Below the pieces are notes generated by a model that saw only the letters and a program-made list of their open reading frames with translations, was not told where the DNA came from and ran no database searches. 64,000 bases of DNA from contig NZ_LR699119.1 of NCBI RefSeq assembly GCF_902459485.1, positions 1,302,001 through 1,366,000 of the forward strand. The letters run 5' to 3'. A program made the translations under genes and the position numbers. Numbering within the stretch: position 1 is the first letter of the stretch; each line of letters begins with the position of its first letter. Of the stretch, positions 38,319 through 46,134 are shown piece after piece. This stretch comes from Aquicella siphonis. Lineage in GTDB: Bacteria; Pseudomonadota; Gammaproteobacteria; DSM-16500.

Positions 38319-38714
38319 TTAATCCAAATCTTCCAATCCGGGCAATGGTTGCCGTGAGATAAGTTTTTTTTCGCGACCTATTTTCACTGCTTCGCGCAGA
38401 ATTTCGATATCCATCGTTTTCTGGCCAAGCACGCGCTCCAGCTGCTTGATACGCTTTTTCAAATCATTAACTTCGCTCACTGGAACGAGTTCTTCTTCTG
38501 TTTTAATACCAGTCAAGGCACCGCTCTCCATCACTTTACGCCAATAGAATAATTGACTCGGGGGTATACCATGTTTACGGGCGATATACGAGACGGTGGC
38601 ACCTGGTTGGTACGTTTCTTGAACGATTTTGTGCTTTTCTATGGCTGACCAGCGCTTTCTGCGTTGCGTGTTGGAGTAAATTTCAACAGGTTCTATTGTG
38701 TTTGATATAGTCAT
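38319..38714 (-). CDS. IS3-family transposase OrfA (helix-turn-helix)
   Basis: 131 residues. Helix-turn-helix in RRKRWSAIEKHKIVQETYQP and VSYIARKHGIPPSQLFYWRK, then a leucine-zipper-like coiled coil (VNDLKKRIKQLERVLGQKTM). It binds the IS ends and pairs with OrfB. The gene begins 9 bp after the start of the duplicated 58-bp end, so the extra copy of that end lacks any coding sequence. Confidence 0.9.
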   Translation of the reverse strand: MTISNTIEPVEIYSNTQRRKRWSAIEKHKIVQETYQPGATVSYIARKHGIPPSQLFYWRKVMESGALTGIKTEEELVPVSEVNDLKKRIKQLERVLGQKTMDIEILREAVKIGREKKLISRQPLPGLEDLD

Positions 38715-38722
38715 AATACTAG

Positions 38723-38780
38723 TCCTATTACTAGTCGTTATTAGTGACTAGATGGACCGGTATTAGCGGGGAGCGTTACA
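38723..38780 (-). repeat. 58-bp IS end, inner copy
   Basis: Holds the terminal inverted repeat and the region just upstream of orfA, so probably the transposase promoter. An identical copy lies at 39795-39852. Confidence 0.9.
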
Positions 38781-39113
38781 CAATCCAGCATCACGAAGTA
38801 ATTTCTCATAATTATCGATTTTTACCAGAGGAACAAAAACAACATTAACATCTAAATCACGTTCGTTTTGAATATCTACATCACAGCTATTTGACAAAAC
38901 TATTCCTTTTACACTTTTCCTTTCACCGCTTACAAAATCCAAAATGGTGAACCCTGCCCAACCATCGCCCTGCAACACTTCTTGATCATGCTTGTGAATA
39001 TAATAATTAATCTTAGGGAAATTTCGTATTTGATTAAGTAAATCTTCTTTCTGTTCAGGAGAAAGATAAGCAGGCAGATGATTCTTTATATCTTCTGGAA
39101 ATGTGTCAGTCAT
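38781..39113 (-). pseudogene. Passenger gene fragment C, 3' end cut by the IS
   Basis: From ATG 39113 (MTDTFPEDIKNHLPAYL). The fold is mixed, with GDGWAGFTILDF and the motif VLSNSCDVDIQNERDLDVNV. The last coding residues CNAPR are encoded by the IS terminal repeat (stop at 38763), so the natural C-terminus is missing. Not recognised; the SNSCD motif occurs in uncharacterised proteins with DNA-defence-like neighbours, but I cannot assign a family. Confidence 0.6.
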
Positions 39114-39121
39114 TATTTTTC

Positions 39122-39466
39122 TTAGCTTTCGTACAAGTTCCAAGCATTTTTAAAATAAATTTTACTAAAATCGCTCTCAAGTTTTTCTTGAGAAGTAAGC
39201 ATTTTCTGATAAAACAAACCCATTAATTCGTCAAATGCAATATCAGAAACCAAAGAAAAATCTGTTTTTAAAATATCACTATGACTATCATAAGAACTAT
39301 CCTTCATGGCAGAGTAATATTTTGTAGCAAATGGTACAGGCATTTCATTTTTAGGAACAGAAACAACAAATCCACCAATCAATATACCGGCTACAGTCGA
39401 TACAGATAATAATGCTATTCCGCTATAAGTGCTCGGCTCTTGTGTGCTCGAAATAGCTTTATTCAT
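39122..39466 (-). CDS. Passenger membrane protein B (intact)
   Basis: 114 residues from ATG 39466 (MNKAISSTQ), which overlaps the stop of the preceding gene. One transmembrane segment (YSGIALLSVSTVAGILIGGFVV), then a polar helical C-terminus. The longer upstream frame is unlikely to be used. Not recognised. It sits between the two truncated passenger genes, with 4-10 bp spacings like an operon from another replicon. Confidence 0.6.
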   Translation of the reverse strand: MNKAISSTQEPSTYSGIALLSVSTVAGILIGGFVVSVPKNEMPVPFATKYYSAMKDSSYDSHSDILKTDFSLVSDIAFDELMGLFYQKMLTSQEKLESDFSKIYFKNAWNLYES

Positions 39467-39794
39467 TACCATAAATAGGCTCCAATGAATCAATAGTTTT
39501 TTCTTTAAGAAATTCAAAAAATAATTCTTTATTTGCTGTATGAATAATTTCTAAATTATCTGGCAGAGATTTCCAAAAATCAGTTGAAGGAGCATTAGCA
39601 ATAGAGTCTATACTCAATAAGATTCCCATTTTTGTTTGCTTGCCATTCTCTTCTAAAATGCTATTAGTCATGATTTGAACCGCATGCAAAAATGATTCTC
39701 GTGGTAACTCTACCCTAATATTAACCGCATCCTTTTTTATTTGCTGAGCGCCAAGCTTTAGATCTAAATCAATCAACTCTAACTGCTTAGCAGT
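39459..39794 (-). pseudogene. Passenger gene fragment A, 5' end cut by the IS end
   Basis: The frame continues upstream of TTG 39776 into the IS end to a stop at 39812-39810, so the true N-terminus was lost when the passenger was captured. Visible part 105 residues (VELPRESFLHAVQIMTNSIL, then SLPDNLEIIHTANKELFFEF). It might still be translated from TTG 39776 under the promoter in the 58-bp IS end. Not recognised. Confidence 0.55.
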
Positions 39795-39852
39795 TCCTAT
39801 TACTAGTCGTTATTAGTGACTAGATGGACCGGTATTAGCGGGGAGCGTTACA
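39795..39852 (-). repeat. 58-bp IS end, outer copy (bounds the transposon)
   Basis: Identical to 38723-38780. It is the outer end actually used in the insertion, since the target duplication CTCAG follows it directly. It points into the passenger genes, so its promoter could drive them. Confidence 0.9.
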
Positions 39853-39964
39853 CTCAGCTTTATGCTTTATCCAGTCCATGTCACGTTTTTGTTCATCATT
39901 TAACGGGGTGTAATTTCTTACAAATACATCAGACATTTTATTTCCTTAATAACGCTGAAAAAAA

Positions 39965-40078
39965 TTAAACAGAAAAAATATATAGAAAAGAAAACAAAAG
40001 GATTGAAAAACAAATTCCCAAGGTGAACGCCCAAATGATAATGATGATTAGAGCGGTGATGAGATCGTACATTTTCAT
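39965..40078 (-). CDS. 37-residue single-span membrane peptide
   Basis: ATG 40078 with GAGG just upstream. MKMYDLI, then a long hydrophobic helix (TALIIIIIWAFTLGICFS) and a second hydrophobic run to the stop. It lies between the last tail-fibre gene and the split Acb2/Tad1 gene in the late direction. It could be a small holin-like or accessory membrane peptide; no more can be said. Confidence 0.5.
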   Translation of the reverse strand: MKMYDLITALIIIIIWAFTLGICFSILLFSFLYIFSV

Positions 40079-40127
40079 GACAACCTCGCTATCAGATAAA
40101 TTTGTTACCCCTTTTCATAAGGCATTA

Positions 40128-41762
40128 TTATGCGGCGATATATTCTTCAACAATAATGTAGCCGTCACCGCCTACACCGCCGTCATGGTTAGCCGCGCTA
40201 TTTAATGCTATAGCACCGCTAGCACCGTTCCCCGGCGCCGTTGCGTCAATTCCCGCCGCATCAGTAGCGGCTATATAATAATTTCCTGTTAGCCCTACAC
40301 CGTCTTGGTTGTAAATAGATAAGTACGAATTACCCCCTATTGAAATGGCACCGAATGGTGTGGTGGTGCAGAAACCTACGCTTGCATAGCTACCTAGTTG
40401 GTTAATTACAACGGTACCGGTACCTACGGTATTAGCGGTATTCGCGGTCGGGTAACTTGATTTTGTTGCACCGGCCACACCGTTTTGATGCGCACCGCCC
40501 CTACCGCCCTTAGCTGTCCAGTCACCGAATGTAGTATCACCGCCTGAACCCCCGTCACCGCCCGCGGTGCCCGCGGTACCGCCCGCGCCGCACCCGTAAC
40601 TTTTGCTTGCACCCACCTGCGCCGCTGACATCCAGAACTCAAGGTAATTACCCGAGCTACCGCCTTGACTAACCGCATAAGCACCGGCATTTGTTATTGA
40701 ACCTGAACCTCCACCGGCTCCCACCATCCTGACACGTATATAGGCCATCCCCGTTGTAGGCGTGTAGGTACCTGATGATGCGGTTAGCAACTGCACATTA
40801 ACAGAAGTTATTCCGCCGAAAGTAACATTAGCCGGGTTTACCAGTTGAAAATAGGTGCCGTTGTAATCTAATTGTGCGATTTGCCCCGCTATAATTTCAC
40901 CGCCTGACAATGCGGTACCATCTACAAGCTTAACATCCTTTGAACCTAAACTATTTACATTAACTGTTGTGGCGCCTGTATTCGTGTTAGCTATTTTTAT
41001 ATACAGTGTCATGCCCGCGGTATAAGCCGCTAATACCGGCGTTAAAGCGGCGGTGATTGTATTTGCCGCACCGCTCGTATCGACGGCATAGATGGCTGAA
41101 TTTGATTGTAATAATACAGGGGGTATTTTAATAAAAGGCGCACTAGGGTATTGCGATATCATGCTATTAGTAATCGCCGTATCGCCGTTAGCAATTGTTA
41201 CTACCCAACCCCCTACATAACCGGCATCAGGGGTAGGAGTTACCTGGCTACCCGTAGCCGCGGGCGTACCCGCTTTGATATTGTATGCGACTTGATCTTG
41301 CCTTATTGTATAATTCGGCTGACTACTATTATTAGGGCCGTCAAAAGTTTGCGCCGGGTTTGCTGAATTGTAATAAGGCAATATTACGGCGCCCCCGTCC
41401 ACCTCGCTTAAAGTAAACTGTATAAGGTAGTTAACGCTTTGCCCCGGTGTTCCCGGCGCTGTCATAGCGGTAGTGGTAATGCTATCTAGGTTAATGCCCT
41501 GCTTTAAAATCTGTGTTGCATCAGAGGGCAAGCTACCGTATGCGGTAGTATCAATGTCAGCAAGCTGGTAAATCTCACCCGCGCCGATCAGCACCGACAT
41601 GCTAGGTGTGCCCGTCTCAGTACAGGCTAGCCCGTTTATTTGCGTATTAGTACCTAGCAAACCAGCGCCCAACTTTGCAATGCCCACATATGAATTCAAA
41701 TTTGTATTCAATATATCTACGTCTTGCGGCACAGCACTTTGATAAACAAGCGTTCTATCCAC
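40128..41762 (-). CDS. Tail fibre protein, paralogue 3
   Basis: 544 residues. Residues 1-215 are an attachment domain shared with the other two fibres (MDR start, DVDILNTNLNSYVGIAKL, ACTETGTPSMSVLIGAGEIY, ILKQGINL, AGYVGGWVVTIANGDTAI). A middle repeat (NTGATTVNVNSLGSKDVKLV and IAQLDYNGTYFQLVNPA) follows. The C-terminal 200 residues are Gly-rich (GASKSYGCGAGG, TTFGDWTAKGG), typical of receptor-binding tips. Last fibre gene of the array. Confidence 0.85.
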   Translation of the reverse strand: MDRTLVYQSAVPQDVDILNTNLNSYVGIAKLGAGLLGTNTQINGLACTETGTPSMSVLIGAGEIYQLADIDTTAYGSLPSDATQILKQGINLDSITTTAMTAPGTPGQSVNYLIQFTLSEVDGGAVILPYYNSANPAQTFDGPNNSSQPNYTIRQDQVAYNIKAGTPAATGSQVTPTPDAGYVGGWVVTIANGDTAITNSMISQYPSAPFIKIPPVLLQSNSAIYAVDTSGAANTITAALTPVLAAYTAGMTLYIKIANTNTGATTVNVNSLGSKDVKLVDGTALSGGEIIAGQIAQLDYNGTYFQLVNPANVTFGGITSVNVQLLTASSGTYTPTTGMAYIRVRMVGAGGGSGSITNAGAYAVSQGGSSGNYLEFWMSAAQVGASKSYGCGAGGTAGTAGGDGGSGGDTTFGDWTAKGGRGGAHQNGVAGATKSSYPTANTANTVGTGTVVINQLGSYASVGFCTTTPFGAISIGGNSYLSIYNQDGVGLTGNYYIAATDAAGIDATAPGNGASGAIALNSAANHDGGVGGDGYIIVEEYIAA

Positions 41763-41775
41763 TTAAATAGCTCCC

Positions 41776-43452
41776 TTAGATATATTCATCAACCAATATG
41801 ACACCGTTTCCGCCAACACTTCCGCCTTGCGTTGAACCATTATTAATAGCTAAATTGGCATTGGCACCATTACCCTTACCGGTTCCCGCTCTTGATGATA
41901 CGAATATATTATTTGCAATATTTGCATCAATAATACCTTGTTGTGTGGCGCCGTTTATATTGTAAATTGTGAGGTATGAGTTACCCCCTAACGAAGTAAT
42001 GCCGAAAGGTACCGTCAATGCCACGCCGTAATTGGGCAAGCTACCCGGTATATCCAATAACAACATACCTGTGCCTATTGTGTTTGCTGAATTCTGTGCC
42101 GGTAATGTGCTTATCACGCTAGAGCCTACTACACCCGTCATGGCAATACCGCCCTTGCCGCCCGCGGCTACCCAATCACCGAATGTGGTATTACCGCCAG
42201 CGCTACCGTTTGTAGGTGTTGCCGTATTACCGCCCGCACCACCCGTGCCGCATTGGTAACTTTTGCTTGCACCTACCTGCGCGGCCGTCATAAAAAATTC
42301 CAAGTAACTACCTGAATTACCGCCTGACGGTGCTGAATAATATGCACTGCCGGGGTTTTTATTGCCACCGGCACCGCCGCCGGCGCCTACCATACGTACC
42401 CGTATGAATTTCATGCCGGTTGTGGGCGTGTAGGTACTGGATGATGTTGATGTTAGAACTAACGGGTTAATTCGGGTTATACCCGAAAAGGTTAAATTTG
42501 CGGGATTTAAAATTTGAAATTCACTACCGTTATAAATAAATTTTGCTATTTGCCCGGCTACTAGTTCGCCCCCTTCGCAAGCTGTACCGTCATTCATGAT
42601 GATATCTTTTGCACCCAAACCGTTTAACTCAACTGTGCTAGCCCCCGTGTTGGTATTCGCAATCAGAATATATACCAGCAAGCCACCTGAACCGTATTGC
42701 GTTAAAGCGGGGCTTAATGTTGCTGTTACTATATTCGGTGTGCCGCTACTATCAGCGGCATAAATTTCACTATTGCTTTGTTGCAATTGCGCTAAAGTTG
42801 TGCCGTCATAATAAGCCGCCATGAAAGGCGCGTTAGGGTACATTGATATTTTACTATTGGTGATCGCCGTATCACCGTAATCAAGTGTGATCACCCATGC
42901 ACCCACATAGCCTGCATCTGGTGTAGGTGTGGTTTGCGTACCCGTAGCGGCCGGTATACCCGGCACAATCTGGTAACTTACTATATCTTTGCGTAGCATG
43001 TTTTGAGCAATGCCGTTACCGCCGGCGCCGTTAAGCGGCACAGGCGGGTTGCTAGCATCATAGTAGGGTATGACAGCCGCATCACCGTCAACTTCTGATA
43101 AAGTAAATTCCACAAGGTAATTTATGCTAGTACCGGCTACCGGCGGCGCGGCAAGTTCATCAGTAGTAATGCTTGTAAGGCTAATACCTTGTTTCAGTAT
43201 TTGTCGGCTATCAGGCGGCAATGTACCATATTCTGTAGTATCAATATCAGCAAACTGGTAAATCTCGCCCGCGCCGATCAGCACCGACATGCTAGGCGTC
43301 CCCGTCTCAGTACAGGCTAGCCCGTTTATAACGGTATCATTACCTATTAATGCTTCTGATAATTTTGCTAAGCCTATATAAGGGTAAAGGTTTGAATAAA
43401 GCACATCAGTCGTTTTGAACTGCTGGGCAATAAAGTTAATATGCCTATCCAT
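41776..43452 (-). CDS. Tail fibre protein, paralogue 2
   Basis: 558 residues, same three-part design as its downstream neighbour: shared N-terminal domain (ACTETGTPSMSVLIGAGEIY, almost identical), middle repeat and Gly-rich tip (GASKSYQCGTGGAGG, FGDWVAAGGKGG). The tips differ most, as expected for host-range evolution. A stretch of the coding DNA around 43261-43330 is nearly identical to 41571-41640. 13 bp separate the genes. Confidence 0.85.
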   Translation of the reverse strand: MDRHINFIAQQFKTTDVLYSNLYPYIGLAKLSEALIGNDTVINGLACTETGTPSMSVLIGAGEIYQFADIDTTEYGTLPPDSRQILKQGISLTSITTDELAAPPVAGTSINYLVEFTLSEVDGDAAVIPYYDASNPPVPLNGAGGNGIAQNMLRKDIVSYQIVPGIPAATGTQTTPTPDAGYVGAWVITLDYGDTAITNSKISMYPNAPFMAAYYDGTTLAQLQQSNSEIYAADSSGTPNIVTATLSPALTQYGSGGLLVYILIANTNTGASTVELNGLGAKDIIMNDGTACEGGELVAGQIAKFIYNGSEFQILNPANLTFSGITRINPLVLTSTSSSTYTPTTGMKFIRVRMVGAGGGAGGNKNPGSAYYSAPSGGNSGSYLEFFMTAAQVGASKSYQCGTGGAGGNTATPTNGSAGGNTTFGDWVAAGGKGGIAMTGVVGSSVISTLPAQNSANTIGTGMLLLDIPGSLPNYGVALTVPFGITSLGGNSYLTIYNINGATQQGIIDANIANNIFVSSRAGTGKGNGANANLAINNGSTQGGSVGGNGVILVDEYI

Positions 43453-43464
43453 TTTGATTATCCC

Positions 43465-45417
43465 TTATGCTTGCGGGTTCAATAATTGAAGGTTAGTGCC
43501 GTCATATATAAAATGCGCTATCATACCTGCCACCATAGAACCAGCTACTAATGCGGCACCGTTTGGTTTTTTTATATTTAAAGCACCAATACTACCATTG
43601 GGTGTGTAATCAAATGTTGATGCACCTGTATTGGTCAAAGGAACAAGATAATACATAGGCAAACCAACTATCCATTGAGTAAATATTGCATATGGTGAAG
43701 TTGTTGAAACATAATTATTACCAGACGAACCGTTATCAATTAAATAAATAGGTTTATATAATGTCGCTTGTGGGATTACTGGATTTAATAATACAAAAGC
43801 ACCGTAAGCCGCAGAATACTGCACATTAGTAATATTATTATTCAATATTTGATAAGGAGAAAGAGGTGAACCATCAATATTTATTAAATCTGCATTGACT
43901 AATGTAAAGACATCAATTTTACATGCCCCTGTATTTGAAGTTATAGGATTAAATGAAATAATGGCCCTAGAAGTTGCACCACTAACACCCGTATTCGGTA
44001 ATACTAATTTATAATGATTGAGTGTTCCGGTATCAGTTGCAGAAGTCCAACTGTTTTGTTGTATCTGGTAACCTGTTACCGCAGAAGATGAAGAAATAGC
44101 AGGATTCATTAATTGTAAATTTGTACCATCATAAACAAATTCTGCAATCATACCTGCTATTAATTGACTTGACGATAATGATGTTCCATCAATATTAGTT
44201 ATATTAAAATTATAATTTGCGGTAGGTGATTGTTGAATGACTAAAGTTGTTGACCCTGTATTTGTATTTGCAATTTTTACATAGAAAGAAATACCAGCTG
44301 TGGGAGAAATAATAGGAGGTGATATGGAGTTAATCCCGGATTTTATAGTATTTACGGATGCTGAAACATCAGCAAAGAAATTATACACATTGCTCTGTAC
44401 TTGATTAGCATTTACACTTGAGCTACTTGATGATGAATTAATAAATTGAAACTGCGTGCCATCATACATTAATGATGCTATCATACCTGCTACTAATTCA
44501 CCGCCAATTAATGCAGAACCGTTAGAATAGGTAATAGCCTTGGCACCCAAACCGTTAATGTTTATTGTTGATGCGCCGGTATTATTATGCGCGACTTTTA
44601 ACCTTATGCCCAAGCCGGCGGTGTATGATGTTAATGTTGGTGAAAGGCTGGCAGCATAATTATTCGCCGTACCCGTATCAACGGCATACACATATTGACC
44701 TTTTTGTACGGATGAAGCTTGGGCATACCTTGCATCGCCGGTAGCTTGGCTAATCTTTTGCTGCAATGTTTCATTTATGAAATTGCTATTAGGTGTTGCG
44801 TAGTTCGTTATATTAGCCGCCGTTATTGCTGTTGCGCCGTAAGCTACCGTTACCACAAAGCCGCCCACATAACCCGTATCAGGGGTAGGGGTTGCTTGGC
44901 TGCCGGTAGGTGCCGGGGTACCCGACTTTGCCTGTATTGATACTTGGTCAGCACGCACCGTAAAATTCGGCGTGCCCGAATCGCCGGGGCCGCTAAAAGG
45001 GTGTGTCGGGTCAGCCGCATTGTAATAATTTAATACGGTTGCACCGCCGTCTTGTTCAAGGAAGCCGAATTGTATCAGGTAATTCTGGCTATAACCCGGC
45101 GTTAACGGTGCGGTTATATTCAATGTGGTTGCATCTAAATTGATACCCTGTTTAAGTATCTGGTGCGCGGTATCGGCGGGGATATCACTATAAGGCGTAT
45201 TATCTATATTTTGCAGGCTATATATCTCACAAGGGCCGCATGATACTTGCATACTTGCCGGTGCGGTAGGCACGCATGTAGCATTATTTACCAAGGTGTT
45301 TCCGGTACCTAGAATTGCCCCGGCAAGTTTTGATAAGCCGATATAAGCATAGAGGTTTGTATTTAAGACATCGGTATCTAAGGGTATTTCCTGCGCGTAG
45401 GTAAACTGTCTGTCCAT
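43465..45417 (-). CDS. Tail fibre protein, paralogue 1 (repeat-containing)
   Basis: 650 residues, the longest and first transcribed. The N-terminal domain is the same type but more diverged (DVLNTNLYAYIGLSKLAGAI, QASMQVSCGPCEIY). Instead of a Gly-rich tip it has four copies of a module of about 90 residues: a strand region NTGASTININGLGAKAI followed by LIGGELVAGMIASLMYDGTQ and FINS. The last residues LQLLNPQA resemble the end of the module. It may be the base of the fibre or an alternative tip. Confidence 0.8.
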   Translation of the reverse strand: MDRQFTYAQEIPLDTDVLNTNLYAYIGLSKLAGAILGTGNTLVNNATCVPTAPASMQVSCGPCEIYSLQNIDNTPYSDIPADTAHQILKQGINLDATTLNITAPLTPGYSQNYLIQFGFLEQDGGATVLNYYNAADPTHPFSGPGDSGTPNFTVRADQVSIQAKSGTPAPTGSQATPTPDTGYVGGFVVTVAYGATAITAANITNYATPNSNFINETLQQKISQATGDARYAQASSVQKGQYVYAVDTGTANNYAASLSPTLTSYTAGLGIRLKVAHNNTGASTININGLGAKAITYSNGSALIGGELVAGMIASLMYDGTQFQFINSSSSSSSVNANQVQSNVYNFFADVSASVNTIKSGINSISPPIISPTAGISFYVKIANTNTGSTTLVIQQSPTANYNFNITNIDGTSLSSSQLIAGMIAEFVYDGTNLQLMNPAISSSSAVTGYQIQQNSWTSATDTGTLNHYKLVLPNTGVSGATSRAIISFNPITSNTGACKIDVFTLVNADLINIDGSPLSPYQILNNNITNVQYSAAYGAFVLLNPVIPQATLYKPIYLIDNGSSGNNYVSTTSPYAIFTQWIVGLPMYYLVPLTNTGASTFDYTPNGSIGALNIKKPNGAALVAGSMVAGMIAHFIYDGTNLQLLNPQA

Positions 45418-45436
45418 TTTATATCCTGTTCAAACT

Positions 45437-46105
45437 TTAGGTGGAAAAACGAACCCAACAGACAGTGCCCTCAACCTTGGTCAGGTTAATTGCATTGTAT
45501 ATTTGCTGTTGGTTGGGGATGTAAGCATAATCATTAGGGCTTAAATAAGCGGCTTGGCTAGGCGTGTTATAGGCGCCGGTAGGTATGTTATAACCGGCTA
45601 CGCTTGAAACCAGTTTTACAATAGGGGTATAGACGATAATGAAACATTGGTACGCGCAATTCGGGTTTGACCATGAACCGAAAGTATCATAACCGCAACC
45701 CCCTACCGAATACCCCCCGCTATCAGCCGCCCGTTGCGGCTCAAATATAAAAGGCGCCCTGTTGGTTAAAGTCAGGATGACGGTATACATGCCGTTGCGT
45801 GTAGCGCGCTCTTGCAAAACGCTAGCAAGTATCCGTGCCCGATAACTCGCATCATTTTCACCCGCGGCACGCGGGTACCCGTTAAACCCGAAAAAATCAT
45901 TTGCAATTAAATCAAGGTTTTCATCGGTCGCCGTAGTTATCCGCATTTGTAACAAGACATAAGCCATTTGCGAATAGTTGAAACTGCCGGCGTAAGCATA
46001 AGCCTCTAATATGCCTTCAAGTATCGGGTTGCCGTTGCCGTCAAACCAATTAGGCAATAGCACGTTAATGCGGTTCAGTACGTCCGCTTGGTCGCCCGTG
46101 GCCAT
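45437..46105 (-). CDS. Baseplate/tail protein (gpI-like, links fibres to baseplate)
   Basis: 222 residues. It lies between baseplate J and the fibres, the usual place of gpI/DUF2612-like proteins. The helical start (LEGILEAYAYAGSFNYSQMAYVL) is followed by DENLDLIANDFFGFNGYPRAAGENDASYRARI, the signature of a small family of tail proteins. The C-terminal half is rich in aromatic residues. Detailed role uncertain. Confidence 0.6.
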   Translation of the reverse strand: MATGDQADVLNRINVLLPNWFDGNGNPILEGILEAYAYAGSFNYSQMAYVLLQMRITTATDENLDLIANDFFGFNGYPRAAGENDASYRARILASVLQERATRNGMYTVILTLTNRAPFIFEPQRAADSGGYSVGGCGYDTFGSWSNPNCAYQCFIIVYTPIVKLVSSVAGYNIPTGAYNTPSQAAYLSPNDYAYIPNQQQIYNAINLTKVEGTVCWVRFST

Positions 46106-46134
46106 AAAAAACCCTTAAAAAGGTAAGGTAGGTA

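Larger units (their letters stand above)
37467..38780 (-). mobile_element. IS3-family insertion sequence (1,314 bp)
   Basis: Imperfect terminal inverted repeats: TGGAATTGCCCCCGCTAAAC at 37467 and, on the other strand, TGTAACGCTCCCCGCTAATA inward from 38780; both begin with TG. It contains orfA and orfB in the usual IS3 order. The transposase-upstream end is at 38780. Confidence 0.88.
37467..39852 (-). mobile_element. 2,386-bp IS3-family transposon with captured passenger DNA
   Basis: The unit starts with the IS terminal repeat at 37467 and ends with a second copy of the opposite IS end at 39852. CTCAG directly flanks both ends (37462-37466 and 39853-39857). The internal IS (37467-38780) has no matching duplication of its own at its right border (CAATC follows), so the whole 2,386 bp moved as one piece. 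The passenger (38781-39794) holds gene pieces without phage character. Confidence 0.85.
37336..39936 (-). pseudogene. Acb2/Tad1-family gene split by a transposon
   Basis: The 5' part (39853-39936, start ATG 39936) and 3' part (37336-37466, stop TAG 37338-37336) are separated by a transposon. Removing it and one copy of the 5-bp duplication gives an uninterrupted 69-residue protein that starts MSDVFVRNYTPLNDEQKRDM and ends near LEQAVMWAVKGVTNPPKA. The short helical hairpin ending in a LE-x-A-v-MWAVK motif is that of the Acb2/Tad1 hairpin family. Family knowledge: such sponges sequester cyclic oligonucleotides of CBASS and gcADPR of Thoeris. The insertion falls after Glu28, so neither half should be active. 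Family call by pattern. Confidence 0.75.

Noticed and set aside
37467-38780. Independent insertion of the inner IS
   Set aside because: Flanks CTCAG and CAATC do not match; the duplication is found only around the full 2,386-bp unit.
40128-45417. Diversity-generating retroelement acting on fibre genes
   Set aside because: No reverse transcriptase, accessory gene or template-like A-rich variable repeat seen in the window.
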